A stretch of 25,561 nucleotides of DNA from DATBGE01 sp036558125 (GTDB taxonomy: Bacteria > Gemmatimonadota > Gemmatimonadetes > Gemmatimonadales > GWC2-71-9): contig DATBGE010000042.1 of the NCBI GenBank assembly GCA_036558125.1, positions 1-25,561 of the forward strand. The letters run 5' to 3'. Position numbers and translations under genes: made by a program. The notes under the pieces were generated by a model. That model saw only the letters and a program-made list of their open reading frames with translations, ran no database searches and was not told the DNA's origin. Numbering within the stretch: the stretch's first letter is position 1; every line of letters starts with the position of its first letter. Positions 1 through 7,247 of this stretch are shown here, one piece after another.

Positions 1-291
1 GCGATTGGCATCGCGGTGCCGCTCTTTCTGCGCACCCGGGCGCGAGCTGAACAGTCCGCGACGATGCGTAGGCGGCTTCTCACGATCAGTGCCCTCGGGC
101 TCGCCATCGGGATCGGCATCACGTTCTGGCTGCCGCGGAGGGTCCCCGAGACCAACGGGTCGCCCGCCAGCCTGGTCGCGATCGCCCTGTCATGGGTTAT
201 CGGTGGGAGCATCGTGTTCGCGACCCTGCCGGCCCTGCTTGGCGCCCTCTTCGCCAAGCCGGGGCCTACTGTAAAAGACATAAGCACTTAG
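1..291 (+). CDS. C-terminal part of a membrane protein (cut by left edge)
   Basis: The frame is open from the first base to a TAG at 289-291, so this is probably the end of a longer gene. The visible 96 residues hold two hydrophobic stretches that look like membrane helices, one around LLTISALGLAIGIG and one around VAIALSWVIGGSIVFATLPA, separated by a short loop with basic residues (LPRRVP). Internal starts exist (GTG at 16, ATG at 64), and the ATG at 64 would give a small two-helix protein beginning MRRRLL. I recognise no family. The next gene starts 79 bases later on the same strand after its own Shine-Dalgarno-like AGGA, so it may belong to a different transcript. Confidence 0.5.
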   Translation, partial: AIGIAVPLFLRTRARAEQSATMRRRLLTISALGLAIGIGITFWLPRRVPETNGSPASLVAIALSWVIGGSIVFATLPALLGALFAKPGPTVKDIST

Positions 292-369
292 GACGATCTC
301 GCGCATCGCGGCTCGGCTGCTACATTCTCCCAGTATAGACCTTCAGGCCGTCCCCCCTCAGGATAGTCC

Positions 370-1248
370 ATGGCCCCGTACTCTCGATTTCGGCCACCGC
401 TACCCGCGGTGGTTTTTGTCGGTTCCATTCTGGTTTCCTGTGCCTCCACGGCCAAACAGCCGGCGATCACTGCGACGCCGACCAATACCGAGCTGCCGGG
501 GAAGTTCGTCTGGCGCGACTTGATCACCACCAACCCCGACGCGGCCACCAAGTTCTACGGTGCCTTGCTGGGATGGGAATTCAAGGACGCCGGCGAAGAG
601 GCAAAGCACTACATCGTCATTTCGCAGAACGGGCGGCCGATTGGAGGCATCCTCGACAGCCGAGGCAAGAAGGCTGAAAAGGTGCAGTCCATGTGGGTCT
701 CATCGCTCTCCGTGCGCGACGTGAGCGCGGCCATCACCGCGGTGAATGGGGCCGGCGGCAAAGTGCTCTGGGGACCCAGGACGCTGGGGGCTCGCGGCAC
801 CGTGGTCCTGGTGGCCGACCCCGAGAAGGCGCCGCTCGCGCTGATGCGAGCACCGGGAGGAGATCCGGCAGACGACCAGCCGGCGATCAACGGGTGGCTC
901 TGGACCGAGCTGTGGAGCCGCCAGCCGGATAGCGCGGTGCAGTTCTACTCCAAGCTCGCGCCCTACCAATCCCGGCCAAGCGAAAATCTCGACCGGCCCT
1001 ATTTCGTGCTGGACAGCGACGGACAGCCGCGTGCCGGAATCATGAAGCTGTTCGCGCAGAACGTACGGCCGCTGTGGGTGCCGTATGTCCGTGTGGCCGA
1101 CGTCGCAGTGGCGATCAAGCAAGTCGAAGCCCTGGGCGGCCACGTCATCGTGTCGCGCTCGGCGAATCTCCGCAATGGAACGGTGGCCTTGATCCAGGAT
1201 CCGACCGGCGCAGTGATCGCGCTGCAATACTGGGAGCCCAAGTCATGA
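370..1248 (+). CDS. VOC-family (glyoxalase/bleomycin-resistance fold) lipoprotein with two VOC modules
   Basis: 292 residues. The N-terminus is a lipoprotein signal: a hydrophobic run (AVVFVGSIL) and then a lipobox ending VSC, so the mature protein should be anchored to a membrane. Two repeated modules follow, about residues 42-155 and 172-288. Each opens like a vicinal-oxygen-chelate domain (FVWRDLITTNPDAATKFYGALLGWEF; WLWTELWSRQPDSAVQFYSKL) and ends with the usual Asp-Pro turn before the last strand (VADPEKAPLALM; IQDPTGAVIALQYW). VOC proteins bind metals or small ligands; no substrate can be read here. The start is supported by AGGA seven bases upstream. The stop overlaps the next ATG (ATGA). 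A secreted lipidated double-VOC protein is common in this type of soil bacterium, but its role is unknown. Confidence 0.85.
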   Translation: MAPYSRFRPPLPAVVFVGSILVSCASTAKQPAITATPTNTELPGKFVWRDLITTNPDAATKFYGALLGWEFKDAGEEAKHYIVISQNGRPIGGILDSRGKKAEKVQSMWVSSLSVRDVSAAITAVNGAGGKVLWGPRTLGARGTVVLVADPEKAPLALMRAPGGDPADDQPAINGWLWTELWSRQPDSAVQFYSKLAPYQSRPSENLDRPYFVLDSDGQPRAGIMKLFAQNVRPLWVPYVRVADVAVAIKQVEALGGHVIVSRSANLRNGTVALIQDPTGAVIALQYWEPKS

Positions 1249-1424
1249 AGCGATCTCGAGCAATGATTCTGGCCGCGATGCTGGCGCTGCTCGCTGTCTC
1301 CGCCTGCGCCAGTGCCAGTGTCGGTACCAGTTGGGGGGTCTCGGTTGGGTACGGGGGCGGGTATCCCGGCGGCTACGGGTACCCGGTTGCGGGTGTCTCC
1401 GTAGGGATGTATGGACGGCCGTAA
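1245..1424 (+). CDS. Small glycine/tyrosine-rich lipoprotein
   Basis: 59 residues. The start ATG overlaps the stop of the VOC gene by four bases, which decides the start within a longer open frame. A basic start (MKRSR) is followed by a hydrophobic core and the lipobox VSAC, cleaved before Cys21. The mature part is only about 39 residues, rich in Gly, Tyr, Val and Ser (GYGGGYPGGYGYP), a low-complexity tail resembling small surface or glycine-zipper-like lipoproteins. No enzymatic domain is possible at this size. The 3' end overlaps the next gene by 14 bases in another frame. Function unknown; the lipobox and translational coupling make it a likely real gene. Confidence 0.65.
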   Translation: MKRSRAMILAAMLALLAVSACASASVGTSWGVSVGYGGGYPGGYGYPVAGVSVGMYGRP

Positions 1425-1764
1425 GCCGTTGCTGCTTCTCCTGCTCGCCACCTGCACCGGTGGTGGCGACAACACCCAGACCGCGAAGGCCGTGGATTCA
1501 ACGGCCGGCACGGATTCGGAAACCGTGACCATCACCCCGCCTCACACTACGGTGGATTCGACGGTGGACTGGTCTCGCCTCCAGTATCTCCTGCGTTATG
1601 AGACGAGCAAGGTCACCATGGTGATGGAAGCCCCCGGCAGGAAAGCCTCGGTGCGGATGAAAGACGGCAGGCTCTATCATGCGACCGAGCCTAAGGCGGG
1701 CGACATCATTCAGCTGGTGCACGAAATCGACAAGACAGGGACCATCATGGTGGTCGTCGAATGA
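1411..1764 (+). CDS. Small predicted lipoprotein of unknown function
   Basis: 117 residues. A short basic start (MDGRK), seven or eight hydrophobic residues and a Cys within LLATC form a compact lipobox-like signal. The mature N-terminus is a Thr/Ser/Asp-rich linker (about residues 16-52), typical of a flexible tether after lipidation. A small mixed alpha/beta region follows (residues 53-117: VTMVMEAPGRKASVRMKDGRLYHATEP). I recognise no family. It starts inside the end of the preceding lipoprotein gene and ends in an ATGA overlap with the next one, so it should be translated as part of the chain. The signal is short, so lipidation is probable rather than certain. Confidence 0.65.
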   Translation: MDGRKPLLLLLLATCTGGGDNTQTAKAVDSTAGTDSETVTITPPHTTVDSTVDWSRLQYLLRYETSKVTMVMEAPGRKASVRMKDGRLYHATEPKAGDIIQLVHEIDKTGTIMVVVE

Positions 1765-2165
1765 AGGGCGCCAGCGTCCGCGCGGTCCTGATTGGCGCCG
1801 GCGTTGCGGCTCTCCTCGGCATGGCAGCCGGATTCCTGCTCTGGCCCAGGCTGATCGCGAGCGGCGTGCTGGACCTGCAGCAGTTCAACCAACGGTTGCT
1901 CTACATTCTGGCCGGCGCGCTTCCCGCGCTGCTGGGCGGCTACATCGCCGGACGAATGGCGCCCGACCGGCCGGTCGCGCACGGAATCGCCGTGGGAGTT
2001 CTGTTGCTGGTACCGCTATTGGTGGCACTCCCGGCGGTAATTCGAGCCTACCACTCGGTTCCCCAATCGCCTTTGCCGATCCTGCTAGCCTGGGTCATGC
2101 GGCCGGTGGCAGGGGCGGCAGGCGCCTACCTGACCGGAAGGGTCGAGACAGCTCCACCTTCATGA
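1761..2165 (+). CDS. Small multi-spanning membrane protein
   Basis: 134 residues. Four hydrophobic segments are visible: about 6-28 (AVLIGAGVAALLGMAAGFLLW), 45-65 (LLYILAGALPALLGGYIAG), 74-95 (GIAVGVLLLVPLLVALPAVI) and 107-127 (ILLAWVMRPVAGAAGAYLTG). The loops are short and weakly charged, and there is no recognisable catalytic motif. The start is fixed by an ATGA overlap with the lipoprotein stop, and the end overlaps the flavoenzyme start in the same way. It may help hold or export a product of the operon, but nothing in the sequence shows this. Family not recognised. Confidence 0.75.
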   Translation: MKGASVRAVLIGAGVAALLGMAAGFLLWPRLIASGVLDLQQFNQRLLYILAGALPALLGGYIAGRMAPDRPVAHGIAVGVLLLVPLLVALPAVIRAYHSVPQSPLPILLAWVMRPVAGAAGAYLTGRVETAPPS

Positions 2166-3328
2166 AGCGCGATTACGAGTACATCGTGCTCGGCCTCGGC
2201 GGCCTGGGCTCCGGTGCGGCCTATTGGCTCTCGCGTACCGGAGGGAGTGATGTGCTCGGCATCGAGCAATTCGAGCTGGGACATTCCCGAGGCGAATCCC
2301 AGGACCACTCGCGCATCATCCGGCTCTCGTATCACACGCCGGGCTACGTCGAGCTGGCCAAACGGGCTTATGCCTGCTGGGCCCGGGTCGAAGAGGATGG
2401 AAAAGAAGCCTGTGTGCTCAAGACCGGAGGGCTCGATCTGAGTCCCGCTGGTGCGGTGATCTCCCTCGAGACCTATCGCTCGAGCATGCGGTCGGCCGGA
2501 GTGCCCTTTGAGGACCTGGATGCGGCAGAGATCCGCTATCGCTGGCCCCAGTGGAATATCCCCGAATCGGTGGAGGGGATCTTTCAACAGGAAGGCGGGA
2601 TCGCGATGGCGGCGCGGGCCAATGCCCAGCACCAGCGGCTGGCCCGGGAGCATGGGGCGACCCTGCTCGAGCATAGTGCCGTTACCGGGGTTCGCTCAGT
2701 CGGCGGTGAGGTGGAAGTCGTCGCCGGCGGAACCGCATATCGCTGCCGCCGGCTCGCGATCGCAGCGGGGCCGTGGTCCAACACGGTGCTCGAGTGGCTG
2801 GGCCATCCACTCCCGCTCGAAATCACCCAGGAGCAAGTCACCTATTACGCGACTCCGCACCTGAAGGAGTTCGACCCCGGGCGATTCCCGGTCTGGATCT
2901 GGATGGACGATCCCTGCTTCTACGGGTTCCCGGTCATGGGCGAGGCGGCCACCAAGATCGCCCAGGATGCAGGAGGCCGCCCGGTGACGGCGGAGACGAG
3001 AAGCTTCGATCCGGATCCGGAAAATTTCGCGAGAGTAGATGCCTTCACCCGGCAGTATCTGCCCAAGGCACACGGCCCGGTGTTGTACGTAAAGACCTGT
3101 CTCTACACGCTCACACCCGATCGCGACTTTGTGATCGACGAGGTCCCGGGTCACGACGGCGTCTTCGTGGCGATTGGAGCAGGCCACGCCTTCAAGTTTG
3201 CCTCCGTGATAGGGAAGATACTGTGCGAACTCGCCGTCGAGGGCCGGACCGAGAGCGACATCGGCCCATTCGCTATCGAGCGGCCGATTCTAGGGGAGAA
3301 GGAACCGGCCAGGAGCTACATGGTGTGA
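2162..3328 (+). CDS. FAD-dependent amine/imino-acid oxidase, monomeric sarcosine oxidase / N-methyl-tryptophan oxidase family
   Basis: 388 residues, the usual length of this DAO-superfamily group. The N-terminus has the dinucleotide-binding GLGGLGSG (11-18) and an acidic residue ending strand 2 (E35). The segment DHSRIIRLSYH (48-58) matches the flavin-contacting Arg region of monomeric sarcosine oxidase. Cys313 in KTCLYTLTPDRDF aligns with the cysteine that covalently holds FAD in that family. Lys265 aligns with the lysine that activates oxygen, although the family's nearby His is Asp269 here. The C-terminal GAGHAFKFASVIGKIL is also typical. Such enzymes oxidise N-methyl amino acids or cyclic imino acids and release hydrogen peroxide; the substrate here is open. 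The start is set by an ATGA overlap, although the frame is open further upstream. No signal peptide, so probably cytoplasmic. Confidence 0.88.
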   Translation: MKRDYEYIVLGLGGLGSGAAYWLSRTGGSDVLGIEQFELGHSRGESQDHSRIIRLSYHTPGYVELAKRAYACWARVEEDGKEACVLKTGGLDLSPAGAVISLETYRSSMRSAGVPFEDLDAAEIRYRWPQWNIPESVEGIFQQEGGIAMAARANAQHQRLAREHGATLLEHSAVTGVRSVGGEVEVVAGGTAYRCRRLAIAAGPWSNTVLEWLGHPLPLEITQEQVTYYATPHLKEFDPGRFPVWIWMDDPCFYGFPVMGEAATKIAQDAGGRPVTAETRSFDPDPENFARVDAFTRQYLPKAHGPVLYVKTCLYTLTPDRDFVIDEVPGHDGVFVAIGAGHAFKFASVIGKILCELAVEGRTESDIGPFAIERPILGEKEPARSYMV

Positions 3329-4275
3329 GGGAGTCAACCGCGAAGCCTGCCAACTCGTTCAGTCCCGGCCTCATCGCCCTCGCCCTGGCGTTGGGGTATG
3401 TCGTGCTCTGCGGACTGTACATCGAGTGGTCCACCAGGCTGGCCGCTCGCTGGGCCGGCTCTGTACATGAACTGGCGGTCTATGAAATCGCCAAGGGGCT
3501 CACGTTCGTCGCGGTGACCGGAGCGCTCTTCTACGTGGCGACCTACCTGCTGCTCAAGCGCATCGCCGCGCAGGAAGAAAAGCTGCGGCACAATGAATCC
3601 ACCCTGGTCGCGGCCGACCGAAAGGCAATGGCCGGTGTCTTCGCCGGCGCGGTGGCGCACGACATTGGGAATACGCTCACGGTCGCGAACTCCGCGATCG
3701 GCTGGCTCGAGGATGCCTCGATGAGTTCGGAAGAGCGCGCGGCCGCGGTTTCCGACCTCAAGCGAGCATCGCTGGAGCTGTCCCAGCTTTCCCGCCGTCT
3801 CGTGCTGCTCCATGGTGGGACCCGGACTCCCATCCCGGCAACCAGCGTCCCCCTGGCGCCGGTGATCAAGGAATCGGTCCGGTTTGCCCAATCTCATTCC
3901 AAGGTCCGGAGCTGCAAGTTCACCTACGCCCTGGACGAAACCGCCCGCGCCACCATCGTGCCCCTTACCCTGGGGCGCATCATGCTGAACCTGATTCTCA
4001 ACGCAGCCGACGCCACGAATGGCAGCGGCAAGATCCACATCCGGCTCTGGCAGAGCGACGGAAGGGTCCATCTGGAAGTGCATGACAACGGGCCCGGCAT
4101 CCCCCCCGAGATGCGGGAGCGGGTCTTCGAGCCGCTTTACACTTCCAAGCCGGATGGAACCGGGCTCGGCCTTGTTTCGGTAAAGGCGGCGGTCACCGAC
4201 GAGCTTCTGGGTGAGATCTCCGTCATCGACTCGCCCTTCGGGGGTGCCTGCTTCCGAATCAGTCTTCCACGCTGA
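3325..4275 (+). CDS. Membrane-bound sensor histidine kinase
   Basis: 316 residues from a GTG start that overlaps the flavoenzyme stop (GTGA). The frame is open far upstream, but that part lies inside the preceding gene and reads as noise. Two membrane helices (about 12-32 and 56-75) flank a short external loop of roughly 23 residues, so no large ligand domain exists outside. A short linker helix leads to the H-box GAVAHDIGNTL with His112 as phospho-acceptor. The ATPase part shows the N-box LILNAADA, the G1 box DNGPGIPPEMRERVFEPLYTS and the G2 box GTGLGL. No response regulator is adjacent; the nearest is more than 2.9 kb downstream on the other strand and belongs to a different kinase type. 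Being last in an overlapping operon suggests co-expression with the lipoproteins and oxidase. Confidence 0.9.
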   Translation: MRESTAKPANSFSPGLIALALALGYVVLCGLYIEWSTRLAARWAGSVHELAVYEIAKGLTFVAVTGALFYVATYLLLKRIAAQEEKLRHNESTLVAADRKAMAGVFAGAVAHDIGNTLTVANSAIGWLEDASMSSEERAAAVSDLKRASLELSQLSRRLVLLHGGTRTPIPATSVPLAPVIKESVRFAQSHSKVRSCKFTYALDETARATIVPLTLGRIMLNLILNAADATNGSGKIHIRLWQSDGRVHLEVHDNGPGIPPEMRERVFEPLYTSKPDGTGLGLVSVKAAVTDELLGEISVIDSPFGGACFRISLPR

Positions 4276-4289
4276 GTTACCATTCCCTC

Positions 4290-5126
4290 ATGATGAGACG
4301 CCGTGATTTCTGCCGCACGACCGTGGCGGCCGCCGGAGCCCTCGCGTTCCCTGGCCTGCTGCCGCGCATGCGGAGGGGCGCGGGTGGGCTGGACAAGATT
4401 GGCATGCAGCTCTATTCGCTGCGCAACCTGTTCGAGGTCGACATGCTCGGGACGTTGCGCCAGCTCAGCGCGATCGGCTACGACGAGGTCGAGCTCGCCG
4501 GGTTGGGGCAGCGCACAGTCACCGAGGTCAGAGCCGCCCTCGACAAGGCCCACATGAGCGCGCCCTCGGCTCACACGCCGCTCCAGGCTATCCGTGAGAA
4601 CCTGAGCCTGGTACTGGGAAACGCCAAGATTCTGGAGGTGAAGTACATCGTTGTCCCCTGGATAGACGAGGAGTTCCGCAATCCGGCGGGTTATCGCCAG
4701 GTGGCCGCGATGCTCAACCAGGCCGGCAACGTGGCTCGGCGCGCCGGACATCTGATCGCCTATCACAACCAGGACTACGATTTCGCGGAGGTGAACGGAG
4801 AGCGGGGCTATGACATCATGCTGGAGGAGACCGACCCGGAAGTCGTGAAGCTGGAGCTGGACCTGTACTGGATCAGGAAAGGCGGGGGCGACGCGATCGA
4901 GTATCTCAAGAAATACTCCGGGCGATTTCACATGGTCCACGTCAAGGACATGGCCACCGACGGCACTCAGGCCATCGTGGGCACCGGGGTCATTGATTGG
5001 AAGGCGATCATTGCGGCGGCGGACAAGGCCGGCGTCAAGCACTATTTCGTGGAGCTGGACGATCCGGTGAATCCGATCGCGTTTGCGAGGTCGAGTTACG
5101 ATTATCTGAGAGAGTTGAGGTACTAG
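4290..5126 (+). CDS. Tat-exported sugar phosphate isomerase/epimerase-like TIM barrel protein
   Basis: 278 residues of the xylose-isomerase-like TIM barrel family (AP_endonuc_2 fold). The N-terminus MMRRRDFCRTTVAAAGALAF is a twin-arginine signal (RRDF followed by a hydrophobic stretch), so export after folding is expected. Family marks in order: GMQLYSLRNLF (first strand), YDEVELAGLG, HNQDYDF, VKLELDLYWIRKGG, FHMVHVKDM and YFVELDD. The acidic residues and His in the last four are the usual metal ligands. Related proteins isomerise or epimerise free or keto sugars, and exported relatives often accompany GMC dehydrogenases and DUF1080 proteins, both present in this window. It starts 14 bases after the kinase stop and could be read from the same transcript. 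The substrate is unknown. Confidence 0.85.
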   Translation: MMRRRDFCRTTVAAAGALAFPGLLPRMRRGAGGLDKIGMQLYSLRNLFEVDMLGTLRQLSAIGYDEVELAGLGQRTVTEVRAALDKAHMSAPSAHTPLQAIRENLSLVLGNAKILEVKYIVVPWIDEEFRNPAGYRQVAAMLNQAGNVARRAGHLIAYHNQDYDFAEVNGERGYDIMLEETDPEVVKLELDLYWIRKGGGDAIEYLKKYSGRFHMVHVKDMATDGTQAIVGTGVIDWKAIIAAADKAGVKHYFVELDDPVNPIAFARSSYDYLRELRY

Positions 5127-5147
5127 TTAGTCACGAGCTCGACAAGC

Positions 5148-7157
5148 TCACTCCCTCAACCGGAACGCCACCACGAAATCCCCAAACGTCGTTCCCAGGT
5201 TCCCATGGCCGCCTGCGGCTATGACGACATACTGCCGGCCCTTGGCAGCGAAGGTCATCGGCGTCGCCTGACCGCCGGCGGGTAGCTTTCCCTTCCACAG
5301 CTCGGATCCGGTTTCCAGATCGTAGGCGCGCAGGTAGTCGTCCATCGCGGCGCCGATGAATACCAGCCCGCCGGCCGTCACCATCGAGCCCCCCATGTTG
5401 GGCGAGCCCCAACGACCGGCCCAGGGCAACCACTTGAACTCGGGTATCCGCCCCAACGGCACCTGCCATCGTTGCTCCCCGGTGGCCAGGTCAATTGCGA
5501 CCAGACTTCCCCATGGCGGCCGGTTGCACGGCAGGCCCTTGGGGGATGCCAGCATGCCACGGCTCATCCGGAACGGGGTCCCGATCTGGTTGCCGCTACT
5601 GTCGCCGGCGGCGCGAGCCTCGAGTTTCACCCATAGCGGGATGCGGATCAGGTTGGTGACCAGCAAATGCTGGGTGGGAGACCAGCTCATTCCTCCCCAG
5701 GTCGTACCACCAGCGTATCCGGGATACATCACCGTGCCCTGCAGGCTCGGGGGGGTGAAGATCGGGCCGCTCCGCATCTGGTCGAACTCCGCCAGACAGG
5801 CCTTCTTCTCACCCGGAGTAATGCCCCACACATCCCCGCGTGCGAGAGGAGCCGGAAACAGCGGTTTCGGCAGCACCGGGAAAGGCTGAGTGGCCGAAGC
5901 CTGCTCGCCGGGAACATCGCTCGGGGGAACCGCTCGCTCTTCGACTGGAAAAAGCGGGGTGCCTGTGGCGCGATCGAGGATGAAGATGTGGCCCATCTTG
6001 GTCGCGACCGCGACCGCCGGTACCTCGCGTCCCTCGCGCGGAACTGTGATGAGCGAGGGCTCCGAGCCGACATCGAAGTCCCACAGGTCATGATGGACGA
6101 CCTGAAAACTCCACCGCACCCTGCCGGTCTTCCCCTCGAGGGCAACCACCGAATTGGTGTATCGGTTGTCCCCCGGCCTGAGGCCGGCGAAGAAGTCCGG
6201 CGCGGCCGATCCGGTCGGGACGAACACGAGGCCCAGGCTGGTGTCGGCGGAAATCGGCGCCCAGGCGTTGCCCGCGCCGGTGGTGGCGGCAGCGGTCTGC
6301 GACCAGGTCTGGTATTCCGGATCCGCAGGAGTTCGCGGAATCGGATCGAAGCTCCATAGTTCTCGGCCGCTGCGAGCGTCGAAACCCCGCACCGTCCCGT
6401 GCTCCATGTCGAGGCGCCGGTTGTCGCCGATGGACGATCCCACGACGACGACGTCGCCCACGACCGCGGGAGGAGAGGTGACCCCGTACTGTCCCTCCTG
6501 CACCCGCCCGACTCCGACGTCGAGCCGAACCGTTCCGTGTTCACCGAAATCATCGCAGGGCTGGCCAGTGCGCGCGTCGAGCGCAATGAGCCTGGCATCC
6601 ACGGTGCCAAAGAAAATGCGGCTGGTGCAGAATTGCTGATTGCTTATTGCTGATTGCCGATTGCTCCAATACGACACTCCTCGGGACACGAACCCCTCGT
6701 TCCGCTCCAAGTCAAGCTTGAGCTTCGGGTCGTACCGCCAAAGCTCTCTTCCGCTTGAAGGATCAAGCGCGATGACCCGATTGAGCGGTGTGCTCAAGTA
6801 AAGCCGATCCTCGGCAAGGATCGGGGTCGCCTCGAACTTGCTCTCCCCGGTATGACAGCGGCCGCAGCCGCTCCTGGGGCCCTCACTGTGATCGGGGTGG
6901 GTTGCGTCGCCGGTACGATAGGTCCACGCCACCTCGAGCCGGCCGACGTTGCCTCGGGTGATCTGGCCGAGAGCGGAGTAGCGCGAGCCGCCCGGGTCGC
7001 CGCCATAGCTGTTCCAGGGCGCGGCGGTTCCGAGCTCGCCGTCGGGTCCGCGGCGCCCACCTCGCAAGGCGAGCAGTCCGACTGCGGAGGCAGCGAGTGC
7101 CACCAGCACGAAAACCCGCCATGGATGATCGAATCGAATCCGCATCGGCCTGCTCAC
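5148..7157 (-). CDS. PQQ-dependent dehydrogenase (quinoprotein glucose-dehydrogenase-like), membrane anchored
   Basis: 669 residues from a GTG start; an ATG at 7145 four codons later is an alternative. One N-terminal hydrophobic helix (about 13-32) anchors the protein with the rest outside the cytoplasm. The body is a beta-propeller of PQQ repeats. It opens with WNSYGGDPGGSRYSALGQI, and tryptophan-docking-like strands recur (VIALDPSSGRELWRYDP; LIALDARTGQPC; VVALEGKTGRVRWSFQ; IFILDRATGTPLFP; LVAIDLATGEQRWQVPLG; AYDLETGSELWKGKLPAGGQATPMTF). The order resembles membrane glucose-dehydrogenase-like quinoproteins, which oxidise sugars or alcohols in the periplasm. Oddities are a CGRCH motif at residues 98-102 and a loop at about 165-176 encoded by a tandem 7-bp repeat (NRQSAISNQQ). 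Divergent context: it converges with the isomerase gene, 21 bases away. Confidence 0.88.
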   Translation of the reverse strand: MSRPMRIRFDHPWRVFVLVALAASAVGLLALRGGRRGPDGELGTAAPWNSYGGDPGGSRYSALGQITRGNVGRLEVAWTYRTGDATHPDHSEGPRSGCGRCHTGESKFEATPILAEDRLYLSTPLNRVIALDPSSGRELWRYDPKLKLDLERNEGFVSRGVSYWSNRQSAISNQQFCTSRIFFGTVDARLIALDARTGQPCDDFGEHGTVRLDVGVGRVQEGQYGVTSPPAVVGDVVVVGSSIGDNRRLDMEHGTVRGFDARSGRELWSFDPIPRTPADPEYQTWSQTAAATTGAGNAWAPISADTSLGLVFVPTGSAAPDFFAGLRPGDNRYTNSVVALEGKTGRVRWSFQVVHHDLWDFDVGSEPSLITVPREGREVPAVAVATKMGHIFILDRATGTPLFPVEERAVPPSDVPGEQASATQPFPVLPKPLFPAPLARGDVWGITPGEKKACLAEFDQMRSGPIFTPPSLQGTVMYPGYAGGTTWGGMSWSPTQHLLVTNLIRIPLWVKLEARAAGDSSGNQIGTPFRMSRGMLASPKGLPCNRPPWGSLVAIDLATGEQRWQVPLGRIPEFKWLPWAGRWGSPNMGGSMVTAGGLVFIGAAMDDYLRAYDLETGSELWKGKLPAGGQATPMTFAAKGRQYVVIAAGGHGNLGTTFGDFVVAFRLRE
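6632..6664. repeat. In-frame heptanucleotide array, unit ATTGCTG (about 4.7 copies)
   Basis: The units read ATTGCTG, ATTGCTT, ATTGCTG, ATTGCCG and ATTGC without gaps. The array lies inside the PQQ dehydrogenase gene, where the opposite strand encodes residues 166-176 (QSAISNQ-type peptide). The same word forms a second array at 9200-9231 outside any well-supported gene. Because 33 bases is a multiple of three, the reading frame survives. Confidence 0.9.
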
Positions 7158-7247
7158 CCGAAGGAGACGATCATACGGTGGGAAGCCACGGTGACGGGGG
7201 CCAGTGTTTGGTGACGGGTGGGTTCAGCATTGGGACAGGCGGGAGTT

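Noticed and set aside
1679..2161. N-terminal extension of the flavoenzyme frame
   Set aside because: It overlaps two small genes in another frame, and the extension is Arg-rich shadow sequence; the FAD fold begins just after the ATG at 2162.
2773..3324. Long open frame upstream of the histidine kinase, overlapping the flavoenzyme gene
   Set aside because: The translation is noise-like and overlaps a well-supported gene; the GTG at 3325 with stop overlap gives a normal kinase.
5134..5149. GAGCT/AGCTC hairpin between convergent isomerase and PQQ dehydrogenase genes as a terminator
   Set aside because: Only five pairs and no T-run; the CTTGTCGAGC word resembles copy C but there is no other shared structure.
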